Positions 1 to 7,785 of a stretch of 38,085 nucleotides of DNA are shown in pieces. Under the pieces are notes generated by a model. The model made no database searches and had not been told where the DNA came from. It saw nothing but the letters and a program-made list of their open reading frames with translations. Position numbers and translations under genes: made by a program. Each line of letters begins with the position of its first letter. The first letter of the stretch is position 1. This stretch comes from Erysipelotrichaceae bacterium (lineage in GTDB: Bacteria > Bacillota_I > Bacilli_A > Erysipelotrichales > Erysipelotrichaceae): contig JAFOLW010000012.1 of the NCBI GenBank assembly GCA_017419165.1, positions 1 through 38,085 of the forward strand. The letters run 5' to 3'.

Positions 1-135
1 CAGGAAAACTATGACCGCTATTTACATTCTGGATTTCATGTGATAATCAGGAATGAAAACCGAAGCATTGAGCAAACACTGGAAATGGTAGAAAAGGCCT
101 TCGGTTTGCAGGTAGTACAATCAAAATCCAGTTGA
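1..135 (+). CDS. C-terminal end of a protein cut by the window edge
   Basis: An open frame runs from the first base to a TGA at 133-135 and gives the last 44 residues of a protein, ending in QVVQSKSS. The segment (YDRYLHSGFHVIIRN followed by a helix with SIEQTLEMVEKAFGL) would suit the C-terminal helix of a P-loop nucleotide or small-molecule kinase, where a beta strand is followed by a helix that starts near a T/S-xE-Q-T motif. That is only a resemblance. No catalytic motif is inside the window, so no function is assigned. The next gene starts 130 bases downstream on the same strand. Confidence 0.5.
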   Translation, partial: QENYDRYLHSGFHVIIRNENRSIEQTLEMVEKAFGLQVVQSKSS

Positions 136-264
136 GACGGTGACACTTTTATCCCGCAGAAAAGATGAGCCGAGAGTACAGGTGACGATGACTTGCAAGT
201 CTGACTAATACAGTAAAGAAACGTTTTAATAAATTAACAAATCGTATTTATGGGGATGACTCAG

Positions 265-915
265 ATGAACTATAAGGTAATTGACAGAGAAACATATTAT
301 AGAAAAGGTGTGTACCGTCACTTCTCGGAAGATTGTAAATGCTCGACATCCATGACGGCGAGAATAGATGTCACAAATCTCGCTGCATATTCCAAGAAAA
401 CAGAAACAAAGTTTTATATCAACTTTTTATATATTCTTTCAAAGGTTATGAATTCACGCGAAGATTACAGAATGGGATATCTCTGGCAGACAGATGAACT
501 GATTTGCTATGACGTGGTCAATCCCACACAGTATGTCTTCCATGAAGACACGGAAACCTGCACCCCTGTGTATACGGAATACTTTGAGGACTATGATAAG
601 TTCTACGCTGCTGCATTGCGGGATGTTGAAGAGGCGAAGAAGACAAGGGAATACGAGCTGGATATGCAAAATCATCCCAACTGGTTCGATGCCTCGTTTA
701 TTTCATGGCTCTCTTATGATTCACTGAATCTTGAGCTGCCCGATGGAAATCTGTATTTTGCGCCAATTGTCAATTGGGGAAAATACAGGGAAGAAAACGA
801 AAGACTTGTCATGCCTGTAACTGTTCGGCTGAATCACGCGATTGCTGATGGTTATTTGGTCGCAAATGTATTCCGCCTTCTGGAGCAAGAAATAAAGTTG
901 TTTGTCGGGCTTTGA
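265..915 (+). CDS. cat: Chloramphenicol acetyltransferase (CatA family)
   Basis: Predicted cytosolic trimeric enzyme that moves acetyl from acetyl-CoA to the 3-hydroxyl of chloramphenicol. The 216-residue length fits the CatA family (about 210-220). The N-terminus (MNYKVIDRETYYRKGVYRHF), the central F-Y-I-N-F segment and the C-terminal active-site motif NHAIADGY match the family. By alignment of the family motif HHxxxDG, His191 is the catalytic base and Asp195 the structural aspartate. The first His of the motif is Asn here, which also occurs in chromosomal CatA-like proteins. An in-frame ATG exists at 250, but 265 gives the family N-terminus and has a GGGG ribosome binding site 9 bases upstream. 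Whether chloramphenicol is the true substrate cannot be told from sequence. A xenobiotic or streptogramin acetyltransferase role is less likely because the left-handed beta-helix repeats of Vat enzymes are absent. Confidence 0.9.
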   Translation: MNYKVIDRETYYRKGVYRHFSEDCKCSTSMTARIDVTNLAAYSKKTETKFYINFLYILSKVMNSREDYRMGYLWQTDELICYDVVNPTQYVFHEDTETCTPVYTEYFEDYDKFYAAALRDVEEAKKTREYELDMQNHPNWFDASFISWLSYDSLNLELPDGNLYFAPIVNWGKYREENERLVMPVTVRLNHAIADGYLVANVFRLLEQEIKLFVGL

Positions 916-1023
916 TTGATATATTCAAAACTGTCGAGACGGTCGTGAAACTCACTCGAGCCGTGTCGCGGTCATAGAAATACCGTGATCAAATCAGCAG
1001 GCAGGTATTAGCGGAGGAGAAAA

Positions 1024-1881
1024 ATGCTGCGTTTATGTTCTAAAGAGGAATTTGATCGATACATCGATTTCGCCTATGTGCTGGCTTTGGATGTGACGAA
1101 GTCCGGATACCCGACATATTGTGACGGCGTCAAAACGAAAGCGATGTTTATCGAACGTTCGCTGAAAGCATTTGACCGGGAAACTGAACAGATGCTGCTG
1201 TTTGAACTTGAGGGCGAAGTACAAGGGCTGATCCACTGTTATTGGATCCCGGATGACCTTTATCTCGGTACTTGTCTTTTTCTGATCGACAAAGGGACCG
1301 AACAAGTTCTTTCGGAGTTTTTGGCTTTTGCAAGAGAAAGGTTCCGGGGATATGACTTGTATTTGGGCTTTCCTGCCGATAATCATGCAGCTGTAAGTTT
1401 TCTTGCCGGACTAGGATCCGAATGTATCGAGGACGATTATAACAATACTTCGCTTCTTGATCGCTTGGGGCACTTTCCGGAAAACGAAAGCATCGTGCGT
1501 ATCAAAAAAGATAACTACGAACTCTTTCAAATCCTTCACGGTCAGACCGATGGCGATATGTACTGGAATTGTGAGAGGATATATGATGATCTGGACAATT
1601 GGACCGTCTTGATAAAGGAGAAAGACGGAAAACCGCAAGGCGCCGTCTATTACATGGATGCCAATGACGGATGGTTTGAGATATTCGGGATCGACATCGA
1701 TCAAGGTATCTATGATGCGGGACTGTTTAAGGAATTGCTGCAGGCGGCATTGTCGGATGCCAAGCGCCGGAAAGGCAAAGTAATGACGTTCTTTTGCGAT
1801 GAGGAATATGAAAAAGCTGCGAAGGAGTGCGGTCTTGAATGCATTGGAAATTATCTCTGTTATAAGACCCGCTTGAACTGA
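1024..1881 (+). CDS. Tandem GNAT-family N-acetyltransferase
   Basis: A 285-residue protein with two GNAT-like halves. The N-terminal half (about residues 1-140) ends in GFPADNHAAVSFLAGLGSE, which matches the GNAT motif B pattern (N-x-x-A-x-x-F-x-x-x-GF). The C-terminal half (about 155-285) has the beta strands WTVLIKEKDGKPQGAVYY and ends with a second motif B-like segment (EEYEKAAKECGLECIGNYLCYK). Neither half has a textbook Q/R-x-x-G-x-G/A acetyl-CoA loop, so one half may be structural. The substrate is unknown. The start is clear: GGAGGAG lies 6 bases upstream of the ATG. It is transcribed in the same direction as the neighbouring acetyltransferase and Nudix genes and belongs to the same island of small modifying enzymes. 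Confidence 0.75.
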   Translation: MLRLCSKEEFDRYIDFAYVLALDVTKSGYPTYCDGVKTKAMFIERSLKAFDRETEQMLLFELEGEVQGLIHCYWIPDDLYLGTCLFLIDKGTEQVLSEFLAFARERFRGYDLYLGFPADNHAAVSFLAGLGSECIEDDYNNTSLLDRLGHFPENESIVRIKKDNYELFQILHGQTDGDMYWNCERIYDDLDNWTVLIKEKDGKPQGAVYYMDANDGWFEIFGIDIDQGIYDAGLFKELLQAALSDAKRRKGKVMTFFCDEEYEKAAKECGLECIGNYLCYKTRLN

Positions 1882-2052
1882 CGGATCCCGGTTTGCCGGT
1901 ATGTTCTTTCTTGAACATTCTGTTGAGACGGTATGCTGCCTGTACCGTCAGAAGAAGGACCGGATCTCTGTGCCATATGAACCGAAAGATGCGGAATGTC
2001 CCAAAAAAAGATTGAAGATCTCAGCTGAAGAGAGTTTGTGGGGGTAAGACCA

Positions 2053-2571
2053 ATGAGATTGTTATTTGAAATGGATAAGAAGGATTACGGTCAGTGTACG
2101 CATACTTTCACACGTAATTCCGCAAGAAGTATCATCATCAGTGACGGCAAGGTCGCCATGATCCACAGCTTAAAATATGATTATTACAAATTTCCCGGAG
2201 GAGGAGTGGAAAACGGCGAAGATCCGATCGAAGCCATGATACGGGAGACACGGGAAGAAGCGGGCTTGGTCGTTATTCCCGAGTCGGTCAAAGAATACGG
2301 ATATGTACACAGGATTCAGAGGAGCGATATAGACGCCACCGAATGTTTTGTACAGGACAATTTCTATTATCTCTGTAAAACAACGGAGGAATCAGTGCCT
2401 CAGCAACTGGATGATTATGAAGCGCGGGAATCCTATAGATTGGAGTATGTGGAGCCTTTTGCTGCCATTGCCAAGAACCGCAATGTAAAAGACAGCCCAT
2501 ATAATCAGCTGATGTTTGAAAGAGAAGCAAGGGTACTTGAAATCCTGATAGCGGATGAACTGCTGAAGTAA
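2053..2571 (+). CDS. Nudix hydrolase
   Basis: A 172-residue cytosolic hydrolase of nucleoside diphosphates linked to another moiety. The Nudix box is complete: GGVENGE at about residue 52, then seven residues, then RETREEAGL (GX5EX7REUXEEXGU), which supplies the metal-binding glutamates. It sits after a strand reading AMIHSLKYDYYKFPGGG, the usual entry to the box. The C-terminus carries a W-less extension of about 90 residues that may shape the substrate pocket; the substrate is unknown. A GTG at 2038 is in frame, but the ATG at 2053 has a G-rich ribosome binding site (GGGGGT, spacing about 7) and is preferred. It lies between two acetyltransferase genes. Confidence 0.88.
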   Translation: MRLLFEMDKKDYGQCTHTFTRNSARSIIISDGKVAMIHSLKYDYYKFPGGGVENGEDPIEAMIRETREEAGLVVIPESVKEYGYVHRIQRSDIDATECFVQDNFYYLCKTTEESVPQQLDDYEARESYRLEYVEPFAAIAKNRNVKDSPYNQLMFEREARVLEILIADELLK

Positions 2572-2733
2572 CGGATCCTCTTGGCAGAGAGACCGGGTGC
2601 AGATAAATATGACCGGGAGGGCAAAGGACGAGACCGGTATCTCCCGACCCGGCTTATAAAGATAAAGCTGTCGAATATATAAAGAATCCTATGAGTATGG
2701 ATCTGAGATCAACAGGAGCGGAAGACCGGATCG

Positions 2734-3234
2734 ATGATAAATGTTGCGGAACTGAGTAAAACGTATGATGTGCGTAAAATGGAAGATCCGGACGCTGAAA
2801 GCATCCTGGATCTGTGTTTTGGCAATGTACAGTTTTGTCGATACTGTGAAGCGAAGCCCACGATGGAACAGACCCTTAACGATCTGCACATCACACCGCC
2901 GGGTATCCCGATGTCGGATAAGTATTATGTGGGATTCTACGAAGATGAAACATTAGTGGCAGTCATGGATCTGATCGACGGATATCCATATGCGGAGATT
3001 GCGTTCATCGGATTCTTCATGATGGATCGGGCATACCAGGGGAAGCAGATCGGAACGGCTATAATCAGTGAAGTTTCGGATCATCTGAGGTCGATCGGTA
3101 AAACGGCAGTCCGGCTGGCAATAGAAAAAGGAAATCCGCAGTCGACTCATTTCTGGAAGAAAAACGGATTTGAGATCATTGCGGAAAAGGATGTCAACGG
3201 CTGGACGAAGCTGGTGGCTGAAAGGAAACTGTGA
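2734..3234 (+). CDS. GNAT-family N-acetyltransferase
   Basis: A 166-residue single-domain GNAT enzyme. The acetyl-CoA binding motif A is clear (FMMDRAYQGKQIGTAI, with Q-G-K-Q-I-G around residue 105), preceded by strand 4 (AEIAFIGFF). Motif B follows (KGNPQSTHFWKKNGFEII). The length matches the RimI-like group. The substrate is unknown: it could be a protein N-terminus, an amine metabolite or an antibiotic. An AGGAG lies 15 bases upstream, rather far for a ribosome binding site, so the start is slightly uncertain. It is co-directional with the Nudix gene upstream and the Nudix-GNAT fusion downstream. Confidence 0.85.
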   Translation: MINVAELSKTYDVRKMEDPDAESILDLCFGNVQFCRYCEAKPTMEQTLNDLHITPPGIPMSDKYYVGFYEDETLVAVMDLIDGYPYAEIAFIGFFMMDRAYQGKQIGTAIISEVSDHLRSIGKTAVRLAIEKGNPQSTHFWKKNGFEIIAEKDVNGWTKLVAERKL

Positions 3235-3337
3235 TATCTTCTGTATTGCTTAAGTCTTTACAAAGGACATGTCTTTGTGCGAAGGATGAAATGTTCCGAA
3301 GGAAGAACGGGAGGATCTGTATACAAATGGAGAAACT

Positions 3338-4414
3338 ATGGTCATGAAGAAGATCGATATTTTCGGAGAAAACCGTTTTGATGCCTTCAGCAAGATGAGA
3401 GAGGCGAGCCGCGGCATCATCGTCAAAGACGGGATGATCCTGCTGAGTCACGAGACCGCTTCGGGCTGCTGGATGATCCCGGGCGGCGGCAGAGAAGAAG
3501 GGGAAACGTCCGAGGGATGCTGTGTGCGTGAGATCGAAGAAGAGACAGGCCTTATCGTAAGGGTGCTGCAGCAGCTTTTGGAACTGAATGAGTATTATGA
3601 GGAATACCGCTATCTCAGCCGTTATTATATCTGTGAAGTGAGCGGCAAAGGGCAGCTGTGTCTTACGGAAGCGGAGTTGGAACGCGGCGTCCGGCCGGAG
3701 TGGATCCCGCTTGAAGAGGCGGTCGGCATATTTTCAAAACATGCGTCGTATGCTGCCGAGAGCGAAGAAAAACGCGGCATCTATCAAAGGGAAGATGCGG
3801 CACTTCAGACGTATCTGGAATGGAAAAGGACCGCAGGAAAAAGACGCAGAACGGTCGAAGTGAAAGAAACGGCGAAAGAGGATCTCGATGATGTCCGGCG
3901 TCTCTGGGCGGACGGAAACGTCATGAGATATGTCGGATTTCCCGACGGTCTGATCAAGACGGACGGACAGATGAAAGACTGGTTCAAACGGATCGAAGCC
4001 GGCCGGCCGCTCTTGGATCATTATTCCGTTTTTGAAGATGGGAGATACTGCGGAGAGTCGTTCTATGAGATCGATGAGGAACATGAGAGTGCCGCATTGG
4101 ACATCAAACTGTTTGATTTTGCGCGCGGACGGGGCATTGCGGCGGCAGGCCTGTCCCATGCGATCAAAGAAGCGTTCAAAAACGGCGCAAAGACCGTTTG
4201 GGTCGATCCGGTAAAGGAAAACGCAAAAGCGATCGCACTGTATGAAAAATTGGGATTTGTACAGAAAGACTATCCGGATCATCTTAGATACAAAGGCGAA
4301 GAGTGGAATTCGGTCTATATGGAACTGCATAAAGACGGAATAAAACAGGTCTTCTGCCCGGATGAGAAACTATTGCTTACGGAAACAAAGAAAGGGGAAG
4401 ATCATGATCATTGA
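3338..4414 (+). CDS. Nudix hydrolase fused to a GNAT acetyltransferase
   Basis: A 358-residue two-domain protein. Residues about 20-160 form a Nudix domain with the complete box GGGREEGE-x7-REIEEETGL, after a strand reading GCWMIPGGG. Residues about 170-335 form a GNAT domain with an acetyl-CoA loop (FARGRGIAAAGLSHAI) and motif B (ENAKAIALYEKLGFVQKDY). The linker (about 145-172) is charged and helical. No stop or frameshift separates the domains, so this is a true fusion. The two activities may act on one metabolite or nucleotide conjugate; that is inference. The last 11 bases overlap the following phosphorylase gene, and its final residues (KKGEDHDH) are read through that gene's ribosome binding site, so the two are probably co-transcribed. 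Confidence 0.88.
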   Translation: MVMKKIDIFGENRFDAFSKMREASRGIIVKDGMILLSHETASGCWMIPGGGREEGETSEGCCVREIEEETGLIVRVLQQLLELNEYYEEYRYLSRYYICEVSGKGQLCLTEAELERGVRPEWIPLEEAVGIFSKHASYAAESEEKRGIYQREDAALQTYLEWKRTAGKRRRTVEVKETAKEDLDDVRRLWADGNVMRYVGFPDGLIKTDGQMKDWFKRIEAGRPLLDHYSVFEDGRYCGESFYEIDEEHESAALDIKLFDFARGRGIAAAGLSHAIKEAFKNGAKTVWVDPVKENAKAIALYEKLGFVQKDYPDHLRYKGEEWNSVYMELHKDGIKQVFCPDEKLLLTETKKGEDHDH

Positions 4415-5168
4415 TTCCTTTGACGACAGATCGCCTGCCAAGATCAATGTCAAGAAAAATGAGGATGCGGTGCAAGTCGATGCCGTCATCTATACTTTTT
4501 CTCAGGAATTGGAGAAGTATGTGACGGAGAATTATGACTGCAAGAAGGTCGGTGAGTATAAGTTGGCCAGCGGAGCTCATTCCGCTTATGTCTTCGATCA
4601 CAACGGAAAGAGATTCGGTTTCTATAAGACGTGGGTAGGAGCTCCTGCCTGTATCGCACCGATCGAAGAACTGACGACCGTCATGCAGACAAAGAAGTTC
4701 ATTCATTTCGGAGGTGCCGGCTGTCTCGACAAGCAGATCGCCAGAGGCAAGGTCATGATACCGAGAGAGGCTTACAGAGACGAAGGCACGTCCTATCATT
4801 ATGCCCCTGCATCCGACTACATCGGGATAAAGAACTGGGAGACCGTCAGGGACTTCATGGAAGCAAACAAGATCCCTTATGTTTTGGGTAAGACCTGGAC
4901 GACGGATGCTTTCTACAGAGAGACATTGAACAATTTTGAGAAGCGCAAGGCGGATGGCTGCATCTCCGTGGAGATGGAGGGATCTGCCGTGCAGGCCGTC
5001 TGCGATTTTCGAGGCTATGAAGTCTATATGTTTTTCACGGGCGGCGATCTGCTGGATGCACCGGAATGGACGGCGCGAAGAGAAAAAGGCCAGATCAGGC
5101 ATACCCAGCACGATCCGGGCCACTTCGACATCGCACTGGCGCTGGCGGAATATGTGACGGATCGGTAG
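4404..5168 (+). CDS. Nucleoside phosphorylase (uridine/purine phosphorylase family)
   Basis: A 254-residue enzyme of the NP-I family, which splits nucleosides with phosphate into base and pentose 1-phosphate. The glycine-rich strand (KKFIHFGGAGCLD, about residues 95-107) corresponds to the phosphate site. The segment CISVEMEGSAVQAVCDFRG (about 190-208) is the family signature, in which Met-Glu contacts the ribose. The length fits the family. The ATG at 4404 has an AAAGGGGAA ribosome binding site and overlaps the end of the Nudix-GNAT gene. The exact base specificity cannot be read from sequence. Together with the nucleoside hydrolase, adenosine deaminase and phosphohexomutase elsewhere in the window it suits a nucleoside salvage diet. 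After the stop, a 9-bp inverted repeat (5166-5194) has no T-run and is not called a terminator. Confidence 0.88.
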   Translation: MIIDSFDDRSPAKINVKKNEDAVQVDAVIYTFSQELEKYVTENYDCKKVGEYKLASGAHSAYVFDHNGKRFGFYKTWVGAPACIAPIEELTTVMQTKKFIHFGGAGCLDKQIARGKVMIPREAYRDEGTSYHYAPASDYIGIKNWETVRDFMEANKIPYVLGKTWTTDAFYRETLNNFEKRKADGCISVEMEGSAVQAVCDFRGYEVYMFFTGGDLLDAPEWTARREKGQIRHTQHDPGHFDIALALAEYVTDR

Positions 5169-5288
5169 TTTCATCCGGGAGGATCATGAAACTATGGAAG
5201 ATATCGTTTGAGATCTATCGATCGGTACAGGCATAATAAAAGAAACACGATAAGATCTGCAGATCGGGATCTTCAGGAGGCGGTATTT

Positions 5289-5612
5289 ATGGAAAAGATC
5301 GCATGGCTGCTGATCATGATCCCCCTCAGTGCATTGTTCACGGGGATCGGGATCTATGCATGGAGACGCAAAGAACCGATGTGGTTTTTTGCGGGTATGA
5401 AAACGGAAGGAGCCAGGATCAAAGATGTCGGTGCATTTAATAAGGCAAACGGCATCCTTTGGCTCGTCTATTCTTTGTTCATGTGGATCGCTGCAGCCGT
5501 CGGTGCCGTGAACGGCAAAGCCGGCGGCATGATACTGACCGCCGTCTGCATCCTCGGTGCATTGGTCCTTCCGGTCGCTTATACGCAGATCCTGCGGAGA
5601 TACGTAAAATGA
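5289..5612 (+). CDS. Small membrane protein with three predicted helices
   Basis: A 107-residue hydrophobic protein of unknown function. Three membrane spans can be seen: residues about 5-26, 60-82 and 84-102, with a basic loop YAWRRKEPMWFFAG after the first and a short C-terminal RRYVK tail. The motif DVGAFNKANGILWLVYS resembles small membrane proteins of the SdpI/DUF3784 type in Gram-positive bacteria; the match is a resemblance only. An upstream in-frame ATG exists at 5208, but AGGAGG lies 9 bases before 5289, which decides the start. The stop overlaps the start of the next hydrolase gene (ATGA), so the two are translationally coupled. Confidence 0.75.
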   Translation: MEKIAWLLIMIPLSALFTGIGIYAWRRKEPMWFFAGMKTEGARIKDVGAFNKANGILWLVYSLFMWIAAAVGAVNGKAGGMILTAVCILGALVLPVAYTQILRRYVK

Positions 5613-6349
5613 AGATCGTCGAATACGGAAAAGAAAACAAAGAGGTCATCCTGTTCCTGCACGGAGGCGGGCTTTCGTGGTGGGATCATAAGGCGGAGGC
5701 GCTGGCGCTGGCGGACCGTTTTCATGTAGTGCTGCCGGTCCTTGACGGACACGCGGACAGCGATGAAGCTTTCGCCGGTATTGAGGAAAACGCCGAGCGT
5801 CTTTTGTCTTTCATCGATAAAGAATACGGCGGCCATGTGCTGTGCATCGGCGGGCTCTCGCTCGGTGCCCAGATCCTGGTCGAGATGCTCAGAAGACGGA
5901 AGGGCATCTGCCGTTATGCGGTCATCGAAAGCGCGTCGGTGATCCCCGACCGGCTGACGAACGCCCTGATCGGACTCTCGTTCTCAATGAGTTACGGCCT
6001 GATCAAAAGAAGGTGGTTCGCCAGATTGCAGGCTGCCTATCTGCGCATTCCCGATGAGCTGTTCGAGGAGTATTATCGGGACAGTTCAAAGATCGGAAAA
6101 GACGATCTGATCGCTTTCCTGAAGGCAAGTACGTCTTATGAGATCGGCCGGAACCTTATTGAGACATCGGCCGATCTGCGGATCGTTGTCGGAAGCAAAG
6201 AACAGAAAAAGATGATCGCTTCGGCAAAGCTGTTGAAAGAAGTCTTTCCCGAGAGCCGTCTGGAGATCAAAGACGGACTGCAGCACGGAGAGTATTCCAT
6301 CGTTCATCCGGATTTGTACGTGAGCGAACTGTTACGGATGATAAAGTAA
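5609..6349 (+). CDS. Alpha/beta-hydrolase
   Basis: A 246-residue cytosolic hydrolase. It starts with the strand EVILFLHGGGLSWWDHK, the oxyanion-hole HGGG segment. The nucleophile elbow is GLSLGAQ with Ser84 as nucleophile. A late strand LRIVVGSKEQKK and the segment GLQHGEYSIVHPDLY provide a plausible catalytic His near residue 230. The lid region between contains a basic stretch (IKRRWFARLQ). The start codon overlaps the preceding stop (ATGA), which favours 5609 over any upstream in-frame start. The substrate is unknown. A second alpha/beta hydrolase follows 11 bases after its end. Confidence 0.85.
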   Translation: MKIVEYGKENKEVILFLHGGGLSWWDHKAEALALADRFHVVLPVLDGHADSDEAFAGIEENAERLLSFIDKEYGGHVLCIGGLSLGAQILVEMLRRRKGICRYAVIESASVIPDRLTNALIGLSFSMSYGLIKRRWFARLQAAYLRIPDELFEEYYRDSSKIGKDDLIAFLKASTSYEIGRNLIETSADLRIVVGSKEQKKMIASAKLLKEVFPESRLEIKDGLQHGEYSIVHPDLYVSELLRMIK

Positions 6350-6360
6350 AGGAAGAAGAT

Positions 6361-6969
6361 ATGGACGCTGTCATTTATATTCACGGAAAGGGCGGAGATG
6401 CAAAGGAAGTGGAACATTACCGGCCGCTGTTTCCTTCGTGCGAGGCCATCGGCATTGAGTATGAAGGCGATACGCCATGGTCTGCCGGTGAAAAGATCCG
6501 TCAAGCCGTTAAAAAACTGAAGTCTTGTCATGATGGTCTGATCCTGATCGCCAACAGTATCGGCGCTTATTTTGCGATGCATGCGCAGATCGAAGAAGAC
6601 ATCGTCAAAGCGTATTTCGTCTCGCCGATCGTCGATATGGAAAAGCTGATCGGTGATATGATGGCCCTGGCCGGTGTCAGTGAGTCCATACTTCGGAAAC
6701 AGGGGAGGATCCCGACGGGATCCGGGGAAGACCTGTCCTGGGAGTATCTGACTTATGTCAGGGAACATCCGCTCGTTTGGAACGTTCCGACAAAGATCCT
6801 CTACGGCAGTGAAGATCAGCTGACATCGAAAGAAAGTATCGAGGCATTTGCGAAGAAGCATCACGCAAAGCTGACGGTTATGGAAGGCGGGGAACACTGG
6901 TTCCATACGAAGGAACAGATGGCATTCCTCGATGCATGGATCACGGAGGAGGACTATGGCATCGGATAA
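6361..6969 (+). CDS. Alpha/beta-hydrolase (small, YdeN/RBBP9-like)
   Basis: A 202-residue hydrolase. The first strand reads DAVIYIHGKGGDAKE, the nucleophile elbow is ANSIGAYFA (Ser66), an acidic residue follows the strand TKILYGSEDQLTS, and the catalytic His lies in GGEHWFHTKEQ near the C-terminus. The short lid and overall length resemble small serine hydrolases such as RBBP9/YdeN. The ribosome binding site GGAAGAAG precedes the ATG. Its last 14 bases overlap the TfoX-like gene. It is not a copy of the preceding hydrolase: the two share only the fold motifs. Confidence 0.85.
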   Translation: MDAVIYIHGKGGDAKEVEHYRPLFPSCEAIGIEYEGDTPWSAGEKIRQAVKKLKSCHDGLILIANSIGAYFAMHAQIEEDIVKAYFVSPIVDMEKLIGDMMALAGVSESILRKQGRIPTGSGEDLSWEYLTYVREHPLVWNVPTKILYGSEDQLTSKESIEAFAKKHHAKLTVMEGGEHWFHTKEQMAFLDAWITEEDYGIG

Positions 6970-7264
6970 AGCATTTCTCGATTTCATCCTTGAACGATTG
7001 TCGCTGCTGGAAGAGGTGGCGTACCGTCCGATGATGAAGGAGTATATCATTTACTATAGAGGCAAAGTGATCGGCGGGATCTACGACGACCGTTTTCTGA
7101 TCAAGCCGACGGCAGCTGCCTTAAGACTCATGCCGGACGCTGCGTTTGTCTCGCCTTATGAAGGGGCTAAGAAGATGCTGGCGGTGAGCGAGGTCGAGGA
7201 TAAGGAGTTTCTCAAGGAGCTCTTTGATGCGGTGTATGAGGAACTGCCGGCAAGGAAGAAATGA
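6956..7264 (+). CDS. TfoX N-terminal-domain protein
   Basis: A 102-residue single-domain protein of the TfoX/Sxy N-terminal family. It matches in its opening (a helix LDFILERLSLLEEVAYRPMM), then the strand pair EYIIYYRGKVIGGIYDDRFLIKPT, and in the C-terminal FVSPYEGAKKMLAVSEVEDKEFLKELF segment. In Gammaproteobacteria TfoX regulates competence together with a C-terminal domain that is absent here, so a competence role should not be assumed. The ATG at 6956 has GGAGGAGG just upstream inside the previous gene. The end overlaps an ATG at 7261, suggesting coupling with the next gene. Confidence 0.82.
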   Translation: MASDKAFLDFILERLSLLEEVAYRPMMKEYIIYYRGKVIGGIYDDRFLIKPTAAALRLMPDAAFVSPYEGAKKMLAVSEVEDKEFLKELFDAVYEELPARKK

Positions 7265-7278
7265 AGAGAGGTTCGACA

Positions 7279-7785
7279 ATGGATATCTATGAAAGAATAC
7301 TGGAAGAGATCGCCGAAAGAAGATATGTGATCCACAGATATGAGGAAAAGGAATTCGGATATCTGGGTCCCGAGGGCTATGCGCTGGAAGTTGTCAATGC
7401 GACGGGGAATCAGGAGGATTCTCTGTTCATCGAATATGACGGGACGAGATATTCTTTGTATTTCGGCGGGAATTTCGAGACGTTCATTCCGGAATATGAG
7501 GAAGACGTCTATGCGATGCTGAAGGAGATCTCCGACATTCTGAACAGCCGCAAGTGTTCGGTGTCGCTGTTCTACAATACCGATGACTTCCCCAAATGCA
7601 TGGCCGGCGGTTTCATGAAGGCCAAAGACATCCGCGGCAAAAGCATCGACGAGGTCTTCCGCTACGTCTTTATGGCCAAGGAGCTGAAGGACAAGCTGGA
7701 GATCAACGGCGGCCGGGCGGACTACCGTTATTTCGATACTTCGAAAAACGAGACAGTCCATATCGATAAGAAGAAGAGGAACTAG
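7279..7785 (+). CDS. Protein of unknown function
   Basis: A 168-residue soluble acidic protein with no family I recognise. It reads as an alpha/beta domain: an N-terminal helix (MDIYERILEEIAERRYVIH), strands EFGYLGPEGYALEVVNAT, SLFIEYDGTRYSLYFGG, then helix DVYAMLKEISDILNSRK and a strand CSVSLFYNT. It ends in a lysine-rich tail. Two starts are possible: an ATG at 7261 overlapping the TfoX-like stop, and the ATG at 7279 with AGAGAGG 7 bases upstream, which I prefer. Its stop directly abuts the start of the GrpB-HD gene, so the cluster is almost certainly one transcript. Confidence 0.7.
   Translation: MDIYERILEEIAERRYVIHRYEEKEFGYLGPEGYALEVVNATGNQEDSLFIEYDGTRYSLYFGGNFETFIPEYEEDVYAMLKEISDILNSRKCSVSLFYNTDDFPKCMAGGFMKAKDIRGKSIDEVFRYVFMAKELKDKLEINGGRADYRYFDTSKNETVHIDKKKRN

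Noticed and set aside
5166-5194. Inverted repeat after the nucleoside phosphorylase as a terminator
   Set aside because: A 9-bp AT-rich stem with an 11-base loop and no following T-run.
5459-5608. In-frame extension of the alpha/beta hydrolase
   Set aside because: It overlaps the small membrane protein gene in another frame and reads as low-complexity arginine-rich sequence; the ATGA overlap at 5609 is a natural start.
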